Source: [Clostridium] aerotolerans DSM 5434
GTDB lineage: Bacteria; Bacillota; Clostridia; Lachnospirales; Lachnospiraceae
Direction of reading: 5' to 3'
Length of the DNA: 64,000 nt
Assembly: GCF_000687555.1 (NCBI RefSeq)
Contig: NZ_JHWJ01000004.1
Span: 124,001-188,000, forward strand
This document shows positions 25,574 through 35,271 of this stretch, in pieces. Both the position numbers and the translations under genes were made by a program. The notes below the pieces were generated by a model that saw nothing but the letters and a program-made list of their open reading frames with translations, was not told the DNA's origin and ran no database searches. Within the stretch, counting starts at the first letter, position 1, and the number at the start of each line of letters is the position of its first letter.

Positions 25574-25626
25574 AGAGCTGTTGTTTCGATAGATGAATCA
25601 TTTATCAAAGCAACAGCTCTCTTTTT
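25574..25626 (+). terminator. Terminator-like leader hairpin, copy B of the duplicated hairpin
   Basis: A 23-bp stem (about 20 paired), left arm AGAGCTGTTGTTTCGATAGA, right arm ending AGCAACAGCTCT, followed by CTTTTTATGAT. It shares most bases with copy A at 24845. It lies between divergently oriented genes, so it does not end a known gene. It may act as an attenuator of the downstream membrane-protein gene. Confidence 0.6.
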
Positions 25627-25671
25627 ATGATTAAAAACCAAACATAATCTATCTAATAGGGGGGTATTTGT

Positions 25672-26049
25672 ATGAATATTATAACGTTAAAAAACAAAAT
25701 GAAATGGGCAATGGGAACGAGTCTTTTACTTTACCTGGTCTACTTTTTATGCAGATATATGTTCATTCATTTGCACGGAATGAAAGAATGGCCTTTTGAT
25801 CTGCTGGTGTTTGGATTGATTATCATAACTGTGGCTGCTTTTTTAAATGCCAGAAGAGTAATGGTGTTGACGGTCGTAGGCTATATTGGCGGCTTTGCTA
25901 TGGGGATTATGTTTGGTATCGATGGAGTTGACCCAGGTGGGGGCAAGACTAATAATAAATGGTTGATTTGGACCCTTTCTTTTATAATCATTATTTTAGT
26001 AGGGGTTATTTGGGAAATGTTAAATAAGTATTTTATTAAGAATAGATGA
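25672..26049 (+). CDS. Small polytopic membrane protein, unknown
   Basis: 125 residues with about four hydrophobic segments (about 14-32, 43-60, 62-82, 98-117) and a glycine/aspartate loop GIDGVDPGGGK between the third and fourth. No family recognised. It has a GGGGGGT ribosome-binding site and a promoter/hairpin leader upstream (25532-25626). Codon use and AT content look like the rest of the window. Confidence 0.6.
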   Translation: MNIITLKNKMKWAMGTSLLLYLVYFLCRYMFIHLHGMKEWPFDLLVFGLIIITVAAFLNARRVMVLTVVGYIGGFAMGIMFGIDGVDPGGGKTNNKWLIWTLSFIIIILVGVIWEMLNKYFIKNR

Positions 26050-26095
26050 TAGATCTAAGTTTTTACGGTTAATCTCTTGTATTAGATGCTTTTAA

Positions 26096-26260
26096 GACTT
26101 AACAGGCGCTTGCGCTTACTATCACGCCAATCCATTTCGTGCAGTTAACTTTAGGGCTGATAAGGACGGTATCCTAAGATGTCCGAATGAAAAAGCATTT
26201 TATTTGGCTTATGGAAAATCTGTACTTGGATAAAATTTATGTTTGTCTATGGGGTAGGGG
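26096..26260 (+). pseudogene. IS1182-type transposase remnant, left side of the carbohydrate locus
   Basis: In the 333-base stretch before the transporter genes, one frame (26096-26232) reads YHANPFRAVNFRADKDGILR then CPNEKAFYLAYGKSVLG and a stop. This matches the late zinc-ribbon-like region of IS1182-family DDE transposases (xxNPFRxxNF...CPNGKxF). Both the start and the end of the gene are missing. The fragment runs into GTTTGTCTATGGGGTAGGGG (26241-26260), which recurs inverted at 36649-36668. The remaining 26261-26383 shows nothing convincing apart from a probable leader for the next gene. Confidence 0.75.
26241..26260 (+). repeat. 20-bp inverted repeat, left copy
   Basis: GTTTGTCTATGGGGTAGGGG. 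Its exact reverse complement occurs at 36649-36668, so the two face each other across the 10.4-kb carbohydrate locus. Both copies sit immediately 3' of transposase remnants and may be the right-hand end of the parent insertion sequence. Confidence 0.85.
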
Positions 26261-26397
26261 AGTGTAAAATTGAGACAGATGCTCTTTTATTGTCCCGATA
26301 TCATCCTATTTTGAACATTTCACCATCAGATATTGCATTTACAGCGGTACTGCTTTTTCGTAAAATGTACTTATAAAGTGAATTGGGAGGTAGTGTT

Positions 26398-27843
26398 ATG
26401 AGATTAAAGAAAATTATGGGTATCACTTTGGCTGCTTTAATGTTGGCAGGATCTTTGGCAGGCTGCTCCGGTGGGGGAGCGGCAAACGCAACTGCGGCGT
26501 CTCAGGGGGGAGAGACGACGGTGCAGGCAGAAACAAAACAGTCCGAGACGAAGTCCGGAGAGAAAACCGTTATAAACGTCTGGTCCAAGGACCGGCACGA
26601 TGCCACTTATGCACAGGCCAAGGTGGACGAATACAATGCAAATAACACGGATAATATTCAGATCAATTACCAGCTTTATACGGATAACTATGTGCAGGCC
26701 ATAGACATGGCGGTACAGAGTGGGGAGCTTCCGGATATTTTGGTGCAGCAGGAGCAGATGTTTGACAAATATGTCAACGAAGGACAATGGGCAAACCTCT
26801 ACGATTACATGGATGAGGATATGAAAACGTATTTTAAATCCGTCATCTTTCCCGGATATAATGAGTTTGATGGAAAGCTGTATTTCATTCCGACTACGGG
26901 AACCACATGCCGTCTCTTCTATAATAAAGAAATATTTGAACGGGTAGGAATCAAAGAGCCACCTAAAACATTAGAAGAGGTGGTGGAAGATGCCAAACTT
27001 ATTAATTCACAATTATCCAAAGAAGGTATCTATGGGTTTGCAGAAAACATGAAGAGTGCAAGCTCCGGTTTGCAGCGTTCCATGTGCATCGGGCTGGAGC
27101 GGGAGACCGGTCTGGTGCGGGGCTATGACTTTGCAAAAGGAGAATATGATTTTACCCAGTGGGCAGATACCTTAAAGCTGTGGAAGGAGCTGCTGTCCGA
27201 TGAATGCGCATTTCCAGGCTGTGAATCTCTGGATATCGATCCTTTAAGAACCCAGTTTGCAGCAGGAAAGATTGGCATGTACATGTCCTACAGCCATGCG
27301 GAGCCAGGAGTATACCAGAACCAGTTTCCCATGGATTCTTCCAAATGGGACTGTGTCCCTATCCCAACGGTTGGAGGGAAGGCTACAGGAAAACAGTATT
27401 TTACAGGTACGGGAGGCTATGTGATCAATGCCAAGAGTCCGAACGCAGAAAAGGCGTTTAAGGTATATAAGGATGTTTTTGCGAATGAAGATTATCTGGT
27501 GGGCTACTACGAAGGCGGATTTGGCGTGAGCATCCTTCAGAGTGTTATTGATAAGGCAAAGCCCGGAGAAGACTTTCAGAAAAAAGAATGGCTTCTGATC
27601 AGCGATATAGACGCACTTCTTCCAAAGCCGCCTCACAGCGCGTTTGCTTCCGGTATGGTGGTAGAAGGGGAAGATATGTATAAAACCTGTGAGTCCATTT
27701 ATTATGGGGACGCGGATATTGAATCCACATTAAAGGATTTGACAGAGCGTTATAACAAGGCATATAAAGATGCGGTTAAAAATGGAACCGGACGTGAGAT
27801 CAAAATTGAAAATTACGATCCGATGAATCCTACTTTGAAATAA
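26398..27843 (+). CDS. Extracellular sugar-binding lipoprotein of an ABC importer
   Basis: Start at ATG 26398, 7 bases after GGGAGG. 481 residues: signal peptide with lipobox LAGC (Cys about 23), Gly/Ala/Gln-rich linker, then a family-1 solute-binding fold (TVINVWSKDRHDATYAQAKV, ELPDILVQQEQMFDKYV, TGTTCRLFYNKEIFERVG). It captures an oligosaccharide for the two permeases encoded next. No ATPase gene is present, as is usual for CUT1 importers that share an MsmX-type ATPase. The neighbouring lyase suggests the ligand is a uronic-acid-containing oligosaccharide. Confidence 0.9.
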   Translation: MRLKKIMGITLAALMLAGSLAGCSGGGAANATAASQGGETTVQAETKQSETKSGEKTVINVWSKDRHDATYAQAKVDEYNANNTDNIQINYQLYTDNYVQAIDMAVQSGELPDILVQQEQMFDKYVNEGQWANLYDYMDEDMKTYFKSVIFPGYNEFDGKLYFIPTTGTTCRLFYNKEIFERVGIKEPPKTLEEVVEDAKLINSQLSKEGIYGFAENMKSASSGLQRSMCIGLERETGLVRGYDFAKGEYDFTQWADTLKLWKELLSDECAFPGCESLDIDPLRTQFAAGKIGMYMSYSHAEPGVYQNQFPMDSSKWDCVPIPTVGGKATGKQYFTGTGGYVINAKSPNAEKAFKVYKDVFANEDYLVGYYEGGFGVSILQSVIDKAKPGEDFQKKEWLLISDIDALLPKPPHSAFASGMVVEGEDMYKTCESIYYGDADIESTLKDLTERYNKAYKDAVKNGTGREIKIENYDPMNPTLK

Positions 27844-27861
27844 TGGCTTAAGCAATATCTT

Positions 27862-27893
27862 AAAGAGAGGACAGCTTTAAAGGTCCTCTCTTT
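27862..27893 (+). terminator. Stem-loop between binding protein and permease genes
   Basis: Perfect 11-bp stem AAAGAGAGGAC / GTCCTCTCTTT with a 10-base loop, followed by CTTTG. It probably lowers read-through, or protects the upstream mRNA, so that binding protein is made in excess over permease, a common arrangement. Confidence 0.7.
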
Positions 27894-27917
27894 CTTTGAA
27901 AAGAAAGGAGTACGCAG

Positions 27918-28856
27918 ATGAAAGATCAGAAAAACAGAAGTATTCTGCAAAGAAAAAAGGCTGTGAAGCGGAATGTGCAGGCATATGCGTTCATGCTGCC
28001 CAACCTGATCTTATTTACGGTCTGTTCCTTATATCCGGTTGTCTGGACCTTAAAATATGTATTTTATCAGTACGGCGGATATGGAACAGGAGTGCCCCGC
28101 TTTGTGGGACTTGACAATCTGGCGCGGGTGTTTCGGGATAAGGTTTACTGGGAAAGCGTGATGCACACATTTACATACGGCTTTGGAAAGGTGCTTATTA
28201 TCATTCCTCTGGCATTCTTTCTGGCGTTTCTCTTAAACGGGCAGATACGGGGCAACGGGGTGGCACAGAGCATTGTATTTTTGCCTACCATCATGAGCTC
28301 CGCTGTTATGGGGCTTGTCTTTTATCTGTTATTCAATGCCTATAATGGAGAAGTCAATAAATATTTGATGGAGGCTGGGCTGGTAAGCCGGCCGGTCAAC
28401 TGGCTTGGAAAGGATCATGCCATGAAGACCCTGATTCTCACCGCAGTCTGGGGAGGCGTGGGGAATTATATGGTTTATTTTATCGCTGGGATCCAGCAGG
28501 TTTCGGAGGACGCCATTGAAAGCGCCAGAATCGATGGAGCGGGACGGCTGCAGACCATCTGGTACATCATCATTCCCATGCTGGGGCCCATCTTAAAAAT
28601 CATTCTCATGCTGGCAATTACCTCGGCTTTTCACGACATTACCAATGTTATGGTCTTAACGGAAGGCGGTCCCAACAATGCGACCATGGTTATGTCTCTA
28701 TATGGTTACCGCTATTTCTTTCCCATATCAGCGGCGGAGGCGACAGTACCCCAGTATGGCTACGGTGCCGCAGTCAGCGTGATTTCCGCAGTTATTGCAG
28801 GTGCGGTGACCCTGGGCTATTTAAAAATATCAAAGAAGCTGGACAGCATTTATTAA
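27918..28856 (+). CDS. ABC sugar permease, MalF/LacF-like
   Basis: 312 residues with about six membrane segments and the inner-loop EAA motif (DAIESARIDGAGRLQTIWYI) that contacts the ATPase. First of two permease subunits following the binding protein; starts with AAAGGAG. Forms the heterodimeric channel with the next gene product. Confidence 0.92.
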   Translation: MKDQKNRSILQRKKAVKRNVQAYAFMLPNLILFTVCSLYPVVWTLKYVFYQYGGYGTGVPRFVGLDNLARVFRDKVYWESVMHTFTYGFGKVLIIIPLAFFLAFLLNGQIRGNGVAQSIVFLPTIMSSAVMGLVFYLLFNAYNGEVNKYLMEAGLVSRPVNWLGKDHAMKTLILTAVWGGVGNYMVYFIAGIQQVSEDAIESARIDGAGRLQTIWYIIIPMLGPILKIILMLAITSAFHDITNVMVLTEGGPNNATMVMSLYGYRYFFPISAAEATVPQYGYGAAVSVISAVIAGAVTLGYLKISKKLDSIY

Positions 28857-28868
28857 GGAGGCGGCAGC

Positions 28869-29732
28869 ATGGCAGAAATGAATAAAAAACACTTATCAAA
28901 AACCGCGTGGGCCGCACTCATTGGAAAATGGCTTTTTCTTGGGATCATGATCATATTTACTCTCTATCCGGTGGTGTATACGGTACTTGGTTCCTTAAAA
29001 ACAAATGCAGAGCTGACTCAGGGAGGCGGATTTTTTCCGGCGGCCTGGCATTTTGAAAATTATTATCAGGCTTTTGTTCAGGCGGATTTCACCAAATATA
29101 CCATAAACAGCGTAATCGTCAGCGCTTCCGTAACCTTATTGGCGGCGGCTACCTGCTCCCTGGCCGGATTTATACTGGCAAGAAAGGATTTTGCAGGCAA
29201 GAAGGTGCTGATGGCCCTTTATTTATCCATGATGTTTGTGTCCCTGGGCTCTGTTACCTTGTACCCGATTTACGAGCTGCTGCGGGCCTTGAAGCTGAAC
29301 AAGACCATTTTCGCCCTTATCATTGCTCTTACCGGAGGTCAGGCGGCCAATGTATTTCTGGTCATGGGATTTACAAAGGGAATTCCAAGAGAACTTGATG
29401 AAGCAGCCATTATTGACGGATGCAGCTTGTATGGGGTATACTCCCGCATCATTCTTCCTCTGAGCAAACCGATTTTGGCTGTTGTGGCCCTGTTTTCGTT
29501 CCGAAATGCATGGAATGATTACATCACCAGTTTGATTATGACAATTTCCAAGCCAAAGCTTCAGACCCTTACGGTGGCTGTGGTACAGTTAAAGTATTCC
29601 GTCAATGCGGCGGCCGAGTGGCATATTATGCTGGCGGGTGCATCCATTGCCATCATTCCGATCCTGATCGTCTATTTGTTTGCCAATAAACAGTTCATAG
29701 CCGGGCTTACGGCAGGGGCAGTAAAAGGATAA
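28869..29732 (+). CDS. ABC sugar permease, MalG-like
   Basis: 287 residues, six predicted membrane segments, EAA motif ELDEAAIIDGCSLYGVYSRI, and the typical C-terminus KQFIAGLTAGAVKG. It begins 12 bases after the first permease gene with TAAGGAGG. Second half of the CUT1-type importer channel. Confidence 0.92.
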   Translation: MAEMNKKHLSKTAWAALIGKWLFLGIMIIFTLYPVVYTVLGSLKTNAELTQGGGFFPAAWHFENYYQAFVQADFTKYTINSVIVSASVTLLAAATCSLAGFILARKDFAGKKVLMALYLSMMFVSLGSVTLYPIYELLRALKLNKTIFALIIALTGGQAANVFLVMGFTKGIPRELDEAAIIDGCSLYGVYSRIILPLSKPILAVVALFSFRNAWNDYITSLIMTISKPKLQTLTVAVVQLKYSVNAAAEWHIMLAGASIAIIPILIVYLFANKQFIAGLTAGAVKG

Positions 29733-29794
29733 GGAAAAAGAACCGACGCTGTGATATACTGAAAAAAATGGAGTTGAACAGGGGGCGGGGTATC

Positions 29795-31618
29795 ATGAAA
29801 AGAGTCTGGAACAATCTTCGGTTCCGCAGCAAGATCATATGGCTGTTTGGAGTCATGTTTTTCTTTACCACGGTTATCAGCGGTCTGTCTTATTACCGGT
29901 ATACTTCCAATGATATAGAAGAAAATTTCCAGGTAGGAGCGGAAGATGTTCTTGTTCAGATCGCTGACACTCTAGGAATGCGCCTTGGAGTCATCAACCA
30001 GAGGGCAAAGGGAATGCTGGCCAACTACACGTTTATGGTGACTCTATCCGATTATTTAAACAACCCCAATGATATCAACCTGGTAAAGGCACTGGGGACG
30101 GTTCCCGACTTTATGAAGGATTTTGAAACAGGAGAGAGTCTCATTCATTCTACTTTCATTTACACCGATAAAGGCAGCTTCGATAATTTCGTCCGCATGC
30201 GGAACTGGGATTTTGATTTCCAGGAGTCTGTTTTCTACAAAAGCTATGAGGATAGTCCGGGTAAATCCATACGCTGGTTTCCGGTATGGACAGACCAAAT
30301 ATTTCAGGATAATGACCAGGTGATCCCCATCGTATGGCAGTTCAGCGTTCAGGGCTATGTGGGAGTGGAATATCTGGTGATTCAGCTGAAAAAAACGGAA
30401 CTGGAACGGCTTTTGGAAGGAAAATATGAGTTCTTTGACAAGATTCTGATATTGGATGAAACGGGAAACGTCCTGATCGGCTCCATGGGAATCGATTCGA
30501 AGGAGCTGATGAAGCTGTCCGAAACAAGAAAAGCAGGCAGCAACGTTATTACAAGTGATTACCGGTATGATGGAGACACCTACCTGGTCACCTACGAAAG
30601 CCTGAAAGAAAATGGCTGGCAGATATATGGCCTCAAATCCAGGCAGACCTTGCTTGGCAGCTTAAAGAATCTGCGGAATGTGATTTATGAGATCATGGGA
30701 ATCGCGTTCCTGTTCACAGTTGCCGCCATTCTTCTTTTATCCCACCAGTTAACGGATTCCCTGCGGCGGCTGGAGAAACGGATGAGCTGCGTGGAAAAAG
30801 GAGATTTAAGCGTCCGGTTTTTCTATCCTTATAAGGATGAGGTCGGGAGCCTTGCAAAAACATTTAACTACATGATTGGAGAAATCCAAAGTCTGGTGCA
30901 GAAGCAGGAGGAGACCATTGAGGAACTGAAACGGGAGCGGGATTATGTTTCAGAGGTGCAGAAACAGAAGCGGAAAGCGGAATTAAAGGCGCTTCAGGCC
31001 CAGATTAATCCTCATTTTCTTTATAATACCCTTAACGCTATTACCTGGCAGGCCGCGGACCAGGGAGCAGAAGAGATCAGCATCCTTTCCAACTCTTTGG
31101 GGAAGTTTTTCCGCATCAGCTTAAGCAAGGGAGCCGAGATTATTACTCTGGCAGAGGAATTGGAGCATGTGGCAAGTTACCTTAAAATCCAGAGCATCCG
31201 CTACCATTCCCGCTTGTCCTATGAGATAGATATGGATGAAAAATGGCTGGAGACCCGGCTGATCAAGCTGATTTTACAGCCGCTGGCGGAAAACGCCATT
31301 TATCATGGAATAAAGGAAACAAAGGGCGCCGGAAATATCAGGATCTACGGAAAAACCTACACTATATCCCAGCAGGTGGTTTTGGAACTTTCCGTTTGGG
31401 ATAACGGAGCCGGTATTCCGGAGGATAAGCTGGTTCAAATGAATGAAACTCTGGAAATGGGCGGGACGGACAGCAAGGCAGGCTATGGCATTTATAATGT
31501 AAACGAAAGAATCCGGTTATTTTACGGGGACGGCTATGGACTGCGCTATGAAAGCAGTTTTGGTCATTGGACGAGAGCCATATTAACAATTCCAACAAAA
31601 ACAGGCGAGGTGGAATGA
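29795..31618 (+). CDS. YesM-type sensor histidine kinase
   Basis: Start at ATG 29795, preceded by AGGGGGCGGGG; the ATG 27 bases earlier has no site. 607 residues: membrane segment near 18-38, a large extracellular sensor, a second membrane segment near 295-315, a HAMP linker (RRLEKRMSCVEKGDLSVRF), a coiled coil, the phospho-acceptor motif AQINPHFLYNTLNAI, and an ATPase domain (QPLAENAIYHG, DNGAGIP, GYGIYNVNERI). It probably detects the transported saccharide or its binding protein and signals to the AraC-type regulator encoded next. Confidence 0.92.
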   Translation: MKRVWNNLRFRSKIIWLFGVMFFFTTVISGLSYYRYTSNDIEENFQVGAEDVLVQIADTLGMRLGVINQRAKGMLANYTFMVTLSDYLNNPNDINLVKALGTVPDFMKDFETGESLIHSTFIYTDKGSFDNFVRMRNWDFDFQESVFYKSYEDSPGKSIRWFPVWTDQIFQDNDQVIPIVWQFSVQGYVGVEYLVIQLKKTELERLLEGKYEFFDKILILDETGNVLIGSMGIDSKELMKLSETRKAGSNVITSDYRYDGDTYLVTYESLKENGWQIYGLKSRQTLLGSLKNLRNVIYEIMGIAFLFTVAAILLLSHQLTDSLRRLEKRMSCVEKGDLSVRFFYPYKDEVGSLAKTFNYMIGEIQSLVQKQEETIEELKRERDYVSEVQKQKRKAELKALQAQINPHFLYNTLNAITWQAADQGAEEISILSNSLGKFFRISLSKGAEIITLAEELEHVASYLKIQSIRYHSRLSYEIDMDEKWLETRLIKLILQPLAENAIYHGIKETKGAGNIRIYGKTYTISQQVVLELSVWDNGAGIPEDKLVQMNETLEMGGTDSKAGYGIYNVNERIRLFYGDGYGLRYESSFGHWTRAILTIPTKTGEVE

Positions 31619-33213
31619 TGTACCGTGTGCTGATTATTGATGACGAAGACTATGTAAGAGATTTGCTGGTTAGAAACATCCATAGTTCTGACCTTGATGC
31701 AGAGGTGGTGGCTGTGGCTGGCGACGGAAGGGAGGGGTTGAAGGAAGCTCTTTCAAAGAAGCCGGATATTGTGATAACAGACATTGCCATGCCCTTTATG
31801 AACGGTCTGGAGTTGATAAAAGAGATGCAGAAGGCCGGCCTTCACAGCAAAAATGTGGTCATAAGCGGATACGATGAATTTGATTATGCAAAACAGGCCA
31901 TATCCCTGGGGGTAAAGGACTATTTATTAAAACCCTTTCTTCCAAAAGAGCTGACGGAGGTGTTAATGAAGCTGCTGAAAGAACTGGACAGTCAGAAAGC
32001 CTTGCAGCAGAATATGAGTCTTTTAAAGGAACAGGCCATAAGCCGGGAAGGGCTTGTACGGGAAAAGGCCTTAAGAGCGCTGCTGAAGGGGAAGGAGTGC
32101 CAGACAGAGACAGACATTTCTCTGGAAGGTAAATATTATGCAGCAGGGGTCATGCGGCTGGAAGGAAGTGCCTGGGATTTCAGCAGACAGGAGCAGGTGG
32201 AGGAATTCTTGATGCTGGTGAGAAACGGCTATCTCCTTCCCGATATGTTCATGTATGCGGTCAGCTTTGACGGCATACAGCTGGCTGTGATCTGGTGCGG
32301 AAGCGGAGAAAATGAAGATGGTTTCCTGAGAAACATTGGCCTTGTCCTGGAAAAAATCAATGTCAGTCTGGAAAAGTATTATCATTTTCAATTGAGCTGT
32401 GCGGTTGGAAAGGCTTACACCAGCCAGCTGGACTTAGAACATTCCTATCGTGAAGCCATGGCTATGTGGCGGGGGAATTTAGACGGAAACCGGCAGATCC
32501 TCTTTTATGGAGAGGATAATGGAAAGAAAGAAGAAATCACCAGCGGTCAGATCCGGGAATGGAAAAATCAGATTCGAATGTCCGTAAGGCGGGGACAAAA
32601 GGAAGATGCTCTTAAAAGCTTAGCCGGGCTGATGAAGTGCTATGCTTCCTATTCCAATAAGAAAAATGACTACGTCAGTGTATCTGTGGGGGAGCTGGTT
32701 TATGCCATTCAAAATGACATGGAACAGGAAGGCTATGACCGGGCAGATACAGAGCCTTTGACCTCCATGCAGGACCGGATTACATATGGAAGCCTTATGG
32801 ATATGAAAGATATGCTGGATTCCTATATCAGAAAATGCTGTCTGGTGGTCAGGGATAATTCAGAGGAAACAAAGGCGGATGCGGTGGTAAAGCTGATAAA
32901 GCTGATGATTGAAAATGATCTGCAAAATGTGGATCTGGATCTGGAATGGGTAGCTGCAAAGGTGCATTTCAGTTCCAGCTATGTAAGACAGATTTTTAAG
33001 CAGTATGTGGGGGAAAGTCTTGGAGAATATTTGATTCGGAAACGGATGGAACGGGCTGGTAAGCTTTTACAGAAAACCGGATTAAAGATTCAGGAAATTG
33101 CAGAAGAGTGCGGTTATGAGAATCAGAGGTATTTTGCCAGCAGCTTTAAAAAATTTTACGGGTGTACGCCTACGGAATTTAAAAAGGCGGTGGAAGAAGA
33201 GCATTTATATTAG
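31618..33213 (+). CDS. YesN-type response regulator (REC + AraC HTH)
   Basis: Start at ATG 31618, whose A is the last base of the kinase stop codon; GAGGTGG precedes it. 531 residues: receiver with D8-D9-E10 and Asp55 (IVITDIAMPF), a long central region (about 125-420) typical of YesN, and a C-terminal AraC double HTH (FSSSYVRQIFKQYVGESLGE; IQEIAEECGYENQRYFASSF). It likely activates the importer and lyase genes in response to the adjacent kinase. Confidence 0.92.
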   Translation: MYRVLIIDDEDYVRDLLVRNIHSSDLDAEVVAVAGDGREGLKEALSKKPDIVITDIAMPFMNGLELIKEMQKAGLHSKNVVISGYDEFDYAKQAISLGVKDYLLKPFLPKELTEVLMKLLKELDSQKALQQNMSLLKEQAISREGLVREKALRALLKGKECQTETDISLEGKYYAAGVMRLEGSAWDFSRQEQVEEFLMLVRNGYLLPDMFMYAVSFDGIQLAVIWCGSGENEDGFLRNIGLVLEKINVSLEKYYHFQLSCAVGKAYTSQLDLEHSYREAMAMWRGNLDGNRQILFYGEDNGKKEEITSGQIREWKNQIRMSVRRGQKEDALKSLAGLMKCYASYSNKKNDYVSVSVGELVYAIQNDMEQEGYDRADTEPLTSMQDRITYGSLMDMKDMLDSYIRKCCLVVRDNSEETKADAVVKLIKLMIENDLQNVDLDLEWVAAKVHFSSSYVRQIFKQYVGESLGEYLIRKRMERAGKLLQKTGLKIQEIAEECGYENQRYFASSFKKFYGCTPTEFKKAVEEEHLY

Positions 33214-33226
33214 GAGGGGACGGGAT

Positions 33227-35233
33227 ATGATTCAATTTACGGAACAGGAAATCCGGCATTTGCAGGAAAAAGGAAAAAGGCAGCCCCAGGCCATCTGGAA
33301 TTTAAAGAAAGCGACAAAAGAGATTATGGAGGATCCCATACGGGTTCCCAAGACGGGGATCGCCAACTGGACTCTTTATTATTACTGCCCCAATTGCTCC
33401 GTATCTTTAAGCTATGACCGAAGCGACGGTTTTCATCACCAGTGTCCGTCCTGCGGTCAGGTGTTTTCGGGTGAGCCCTATGACAGTGCCTGGTGGGGGA
33501 TAACCAACAACAAAAATTATACGGCGGCCTTCCAGATGGGCTTAATCAGCAGGATCACCGGGGAAATGGAGTATGCCAGAAAAGCAATTGATATCATGGC
33601 AGAGTATGCCAGGTATTATAACGGATATGAGGTTCATGGGAATATTCCGTATAACGGCCCTGGAAAGTCAGGGGCCCAGACCCTTGATGAAGCTAACTTT
33701 CTTCGCAGTTTTGCCATGGCCTATGATCTGTTATGGGATTTTATGACGGAGGAGGAAAGGGAGCATATAAAGAAAGAGATGTTTCTTCCGGGCGCGGAGT
33801 TTCTCATAGAGCACCGCCATAAACAGCTTCATAACCATGAGGTGATCATAAATTCTGCCATTGCTATTATCGGACTGATCTTTCATATAGATTCTTATAT
33901 CAGGTTTGCCGTTTATGAGCCTTATGGGCTTTTATATCAGCTGGAAAAGGGGATGCTTGCGGATCATATGTGGTTTGAAGGGGCTTTTGGATATCATTTT
34001 TATGCGCTGACCAGTTTCTTTGCTTATGAGAAATTCGCTCTTCATACGGAGCACAGCCATATCAGACATCCAAATTATAAGGCCATGATGGAGCTTCTGG
34101 TGTCTTATTTGGAGCCTGGATTTCGCATTCCCATGTTAAATGACACGAATTACGGGCATACATCTAAAAGCTTGTATCTCTATGAATTTGCTTACAGAGA
34201 AATGGGGGGAGATAAGCTTTTGTATGTGCTGAATCAGCTTTATAAAGAGGAGAAAAGGGACAATTCAGAGGCATTTATCTATGGCGTTGACCAGCTGCCC
34301 GCGCAGGAAACAGTTCTAGAGAATTATCATGGAAAGACAGGGGAGTCCGGCAGCACCATATTAAGGGGAACTAACGGCAGGTACTTACTGCTGAAGCATG
34401 ACCGGTATGGCGGGGAGCATGATCATTATGACCGCCTGGCAATCAGCTATCTGGGGTTTGGAAAACGGATTTCCCCGGATCTTGGAACCACAGGATATGG
34501 AGCTGTGATGCATTATGATTATTATAAGAATACAGGCTCCCATAATACGGTGAATATCGGAGAAGAAAACCAGTCTCCGGTCAATGCCAGACTCACAAGG
34601 TATGAAGAACGGGATGGCGTTGTGTATGTGGAGGCGGAAGCAGACTGGAGAGCTCCCTTTGAAATGCCGGACACATTTACCATTGAGCAGTGGAAGGAAG
34701 AGAATTACTGCGGAGTAAAGATGGAGAGAAAGATCGCCTGGGCGGAAGATTACTTTGCAGAGGTATTCGTGGTAAAAGGAGTCGGAAAAGATTTACCCAT
34801 AGACTGGGTGATGCATGTTTCCGGGGAAACTATTACTGCGCCGGAAGGAAAGAAAATAGAGTGCTTTTCTGACCGTAAACCCTACCGGCATCTGCATTCT
34901 ATGAAGAAAACAGATCGTTTAAATGAAGGAAAGGGGAATTCGGTATTCTCTTATATGGATGGAGAAATACGAACGGATGTGTTTACCTGGAATCTGGGCA
35001 AGGAACTATATTACGGGAAAGGACCGGATAATCCTTCGGTTTCAGATATTAATTATCAGATTGAGCGAGCGTATGGGCAGGAAGCGGTATTTGCCCATGT
35101 GATAACCAGCAGCAATGGTCCCTGCAGGATCGACCAGGTGGACTTTTCCTGGCAGTCAGGCACAATGTTGGTTATGGTGGAAGGGAAAGAGAATGGAAGC
35201 GGAAGGGTATGGAGCAAAGAGCTTAGAATGTAA
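33227..35233 (+). CDS. Heparinase II/III-like polysaccharide lyase with N-terminal zinc ribbon
   Basis: Start at ATG 33227, 7 bases after AGGAGGGG. 668 residues without a signal peptide, so probably cytoplasmic and acting on imported oligosaccharides. Residues about 50-80 hold two CxxC pairs (C54/C57 and C73/C76), a zinc-ribbon-like module. Next comes an alpha-helical toroid (TLDEANFLRSFAMAYDLLWD, KQLHNHEVIINSAIA with probable catalytic Asn/His). A beta-sheet domain follows (GGEHDHYDRLAISYLGFG, NTGSHNTVNIGEENQSP). The fold matches lyases that cleave uronic-acid polysaccharides by beta-elimination (heparin, alginate and similar). The exact polysaccharide-lyase family and substrate cannot be settled here; an exo-oligouronide lyase is my best guess. 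Confidence 0.75.
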   Translation: MIQFTEQEIRHLQEKGKRQPQAIWNLKKATKEIMEDPIRVPKTGIANWTLYYYCPNCSVSLSYDRSDGFHHQCPSCGQVFSGEPYDSAWWGITNNKNYTAAFQMGLISRITGEMEYARKAIDIMAEYARYYNGYEVHGNIPYNGPGKSGAQTLDEANFLRSFAMAYDLLWDFMTEEEREHIKKEMFLPGAEFLIEHRHKQLHNHEVIINSAIAIIGLIFHIDSYIRFAVYEPYGLLYQLEKGMLADHMWFEGAFGYHFYALTSFFAYEKFALHTEHSHIRHPNYKAMMELLVSYLEPGFRIPMLNDTNYGHTSKSLYLYEFAYREMGGDKLLYVLNQLYKEEKRDNSEAFIYGVDQLPAQETVLENYHGKTGESGSTILRGTNGRYLLLKHDRYGGEHDHYDRLAISYLGFGKRISPDLGTTGYGAVMHYDYYKNTGSHNTVNIGEENQSPVNARLTRYEERDGVVYVEAEADWRAPFEMPDTFTIEQWKEENYCGVKMERKIAWAEDYFAEVFVVKGVGKDLPIDWVMHVSGETITAPEGKKIECFSDRKPYRHLHSMKKTDRLNEGKGNSVFSYMDGEIRTDVFTWNLGKELYYGKGPDNPSVSDINYQIERAYGQEAVFAHVITSSNGPCRIDQVDFSWQSGTMLVMVEGKENGSGRVWSKELRM

Positions 35234-35271
35234 AAACAAAATATATGGGAGATAAGAAAGGAGGGAAGGAA

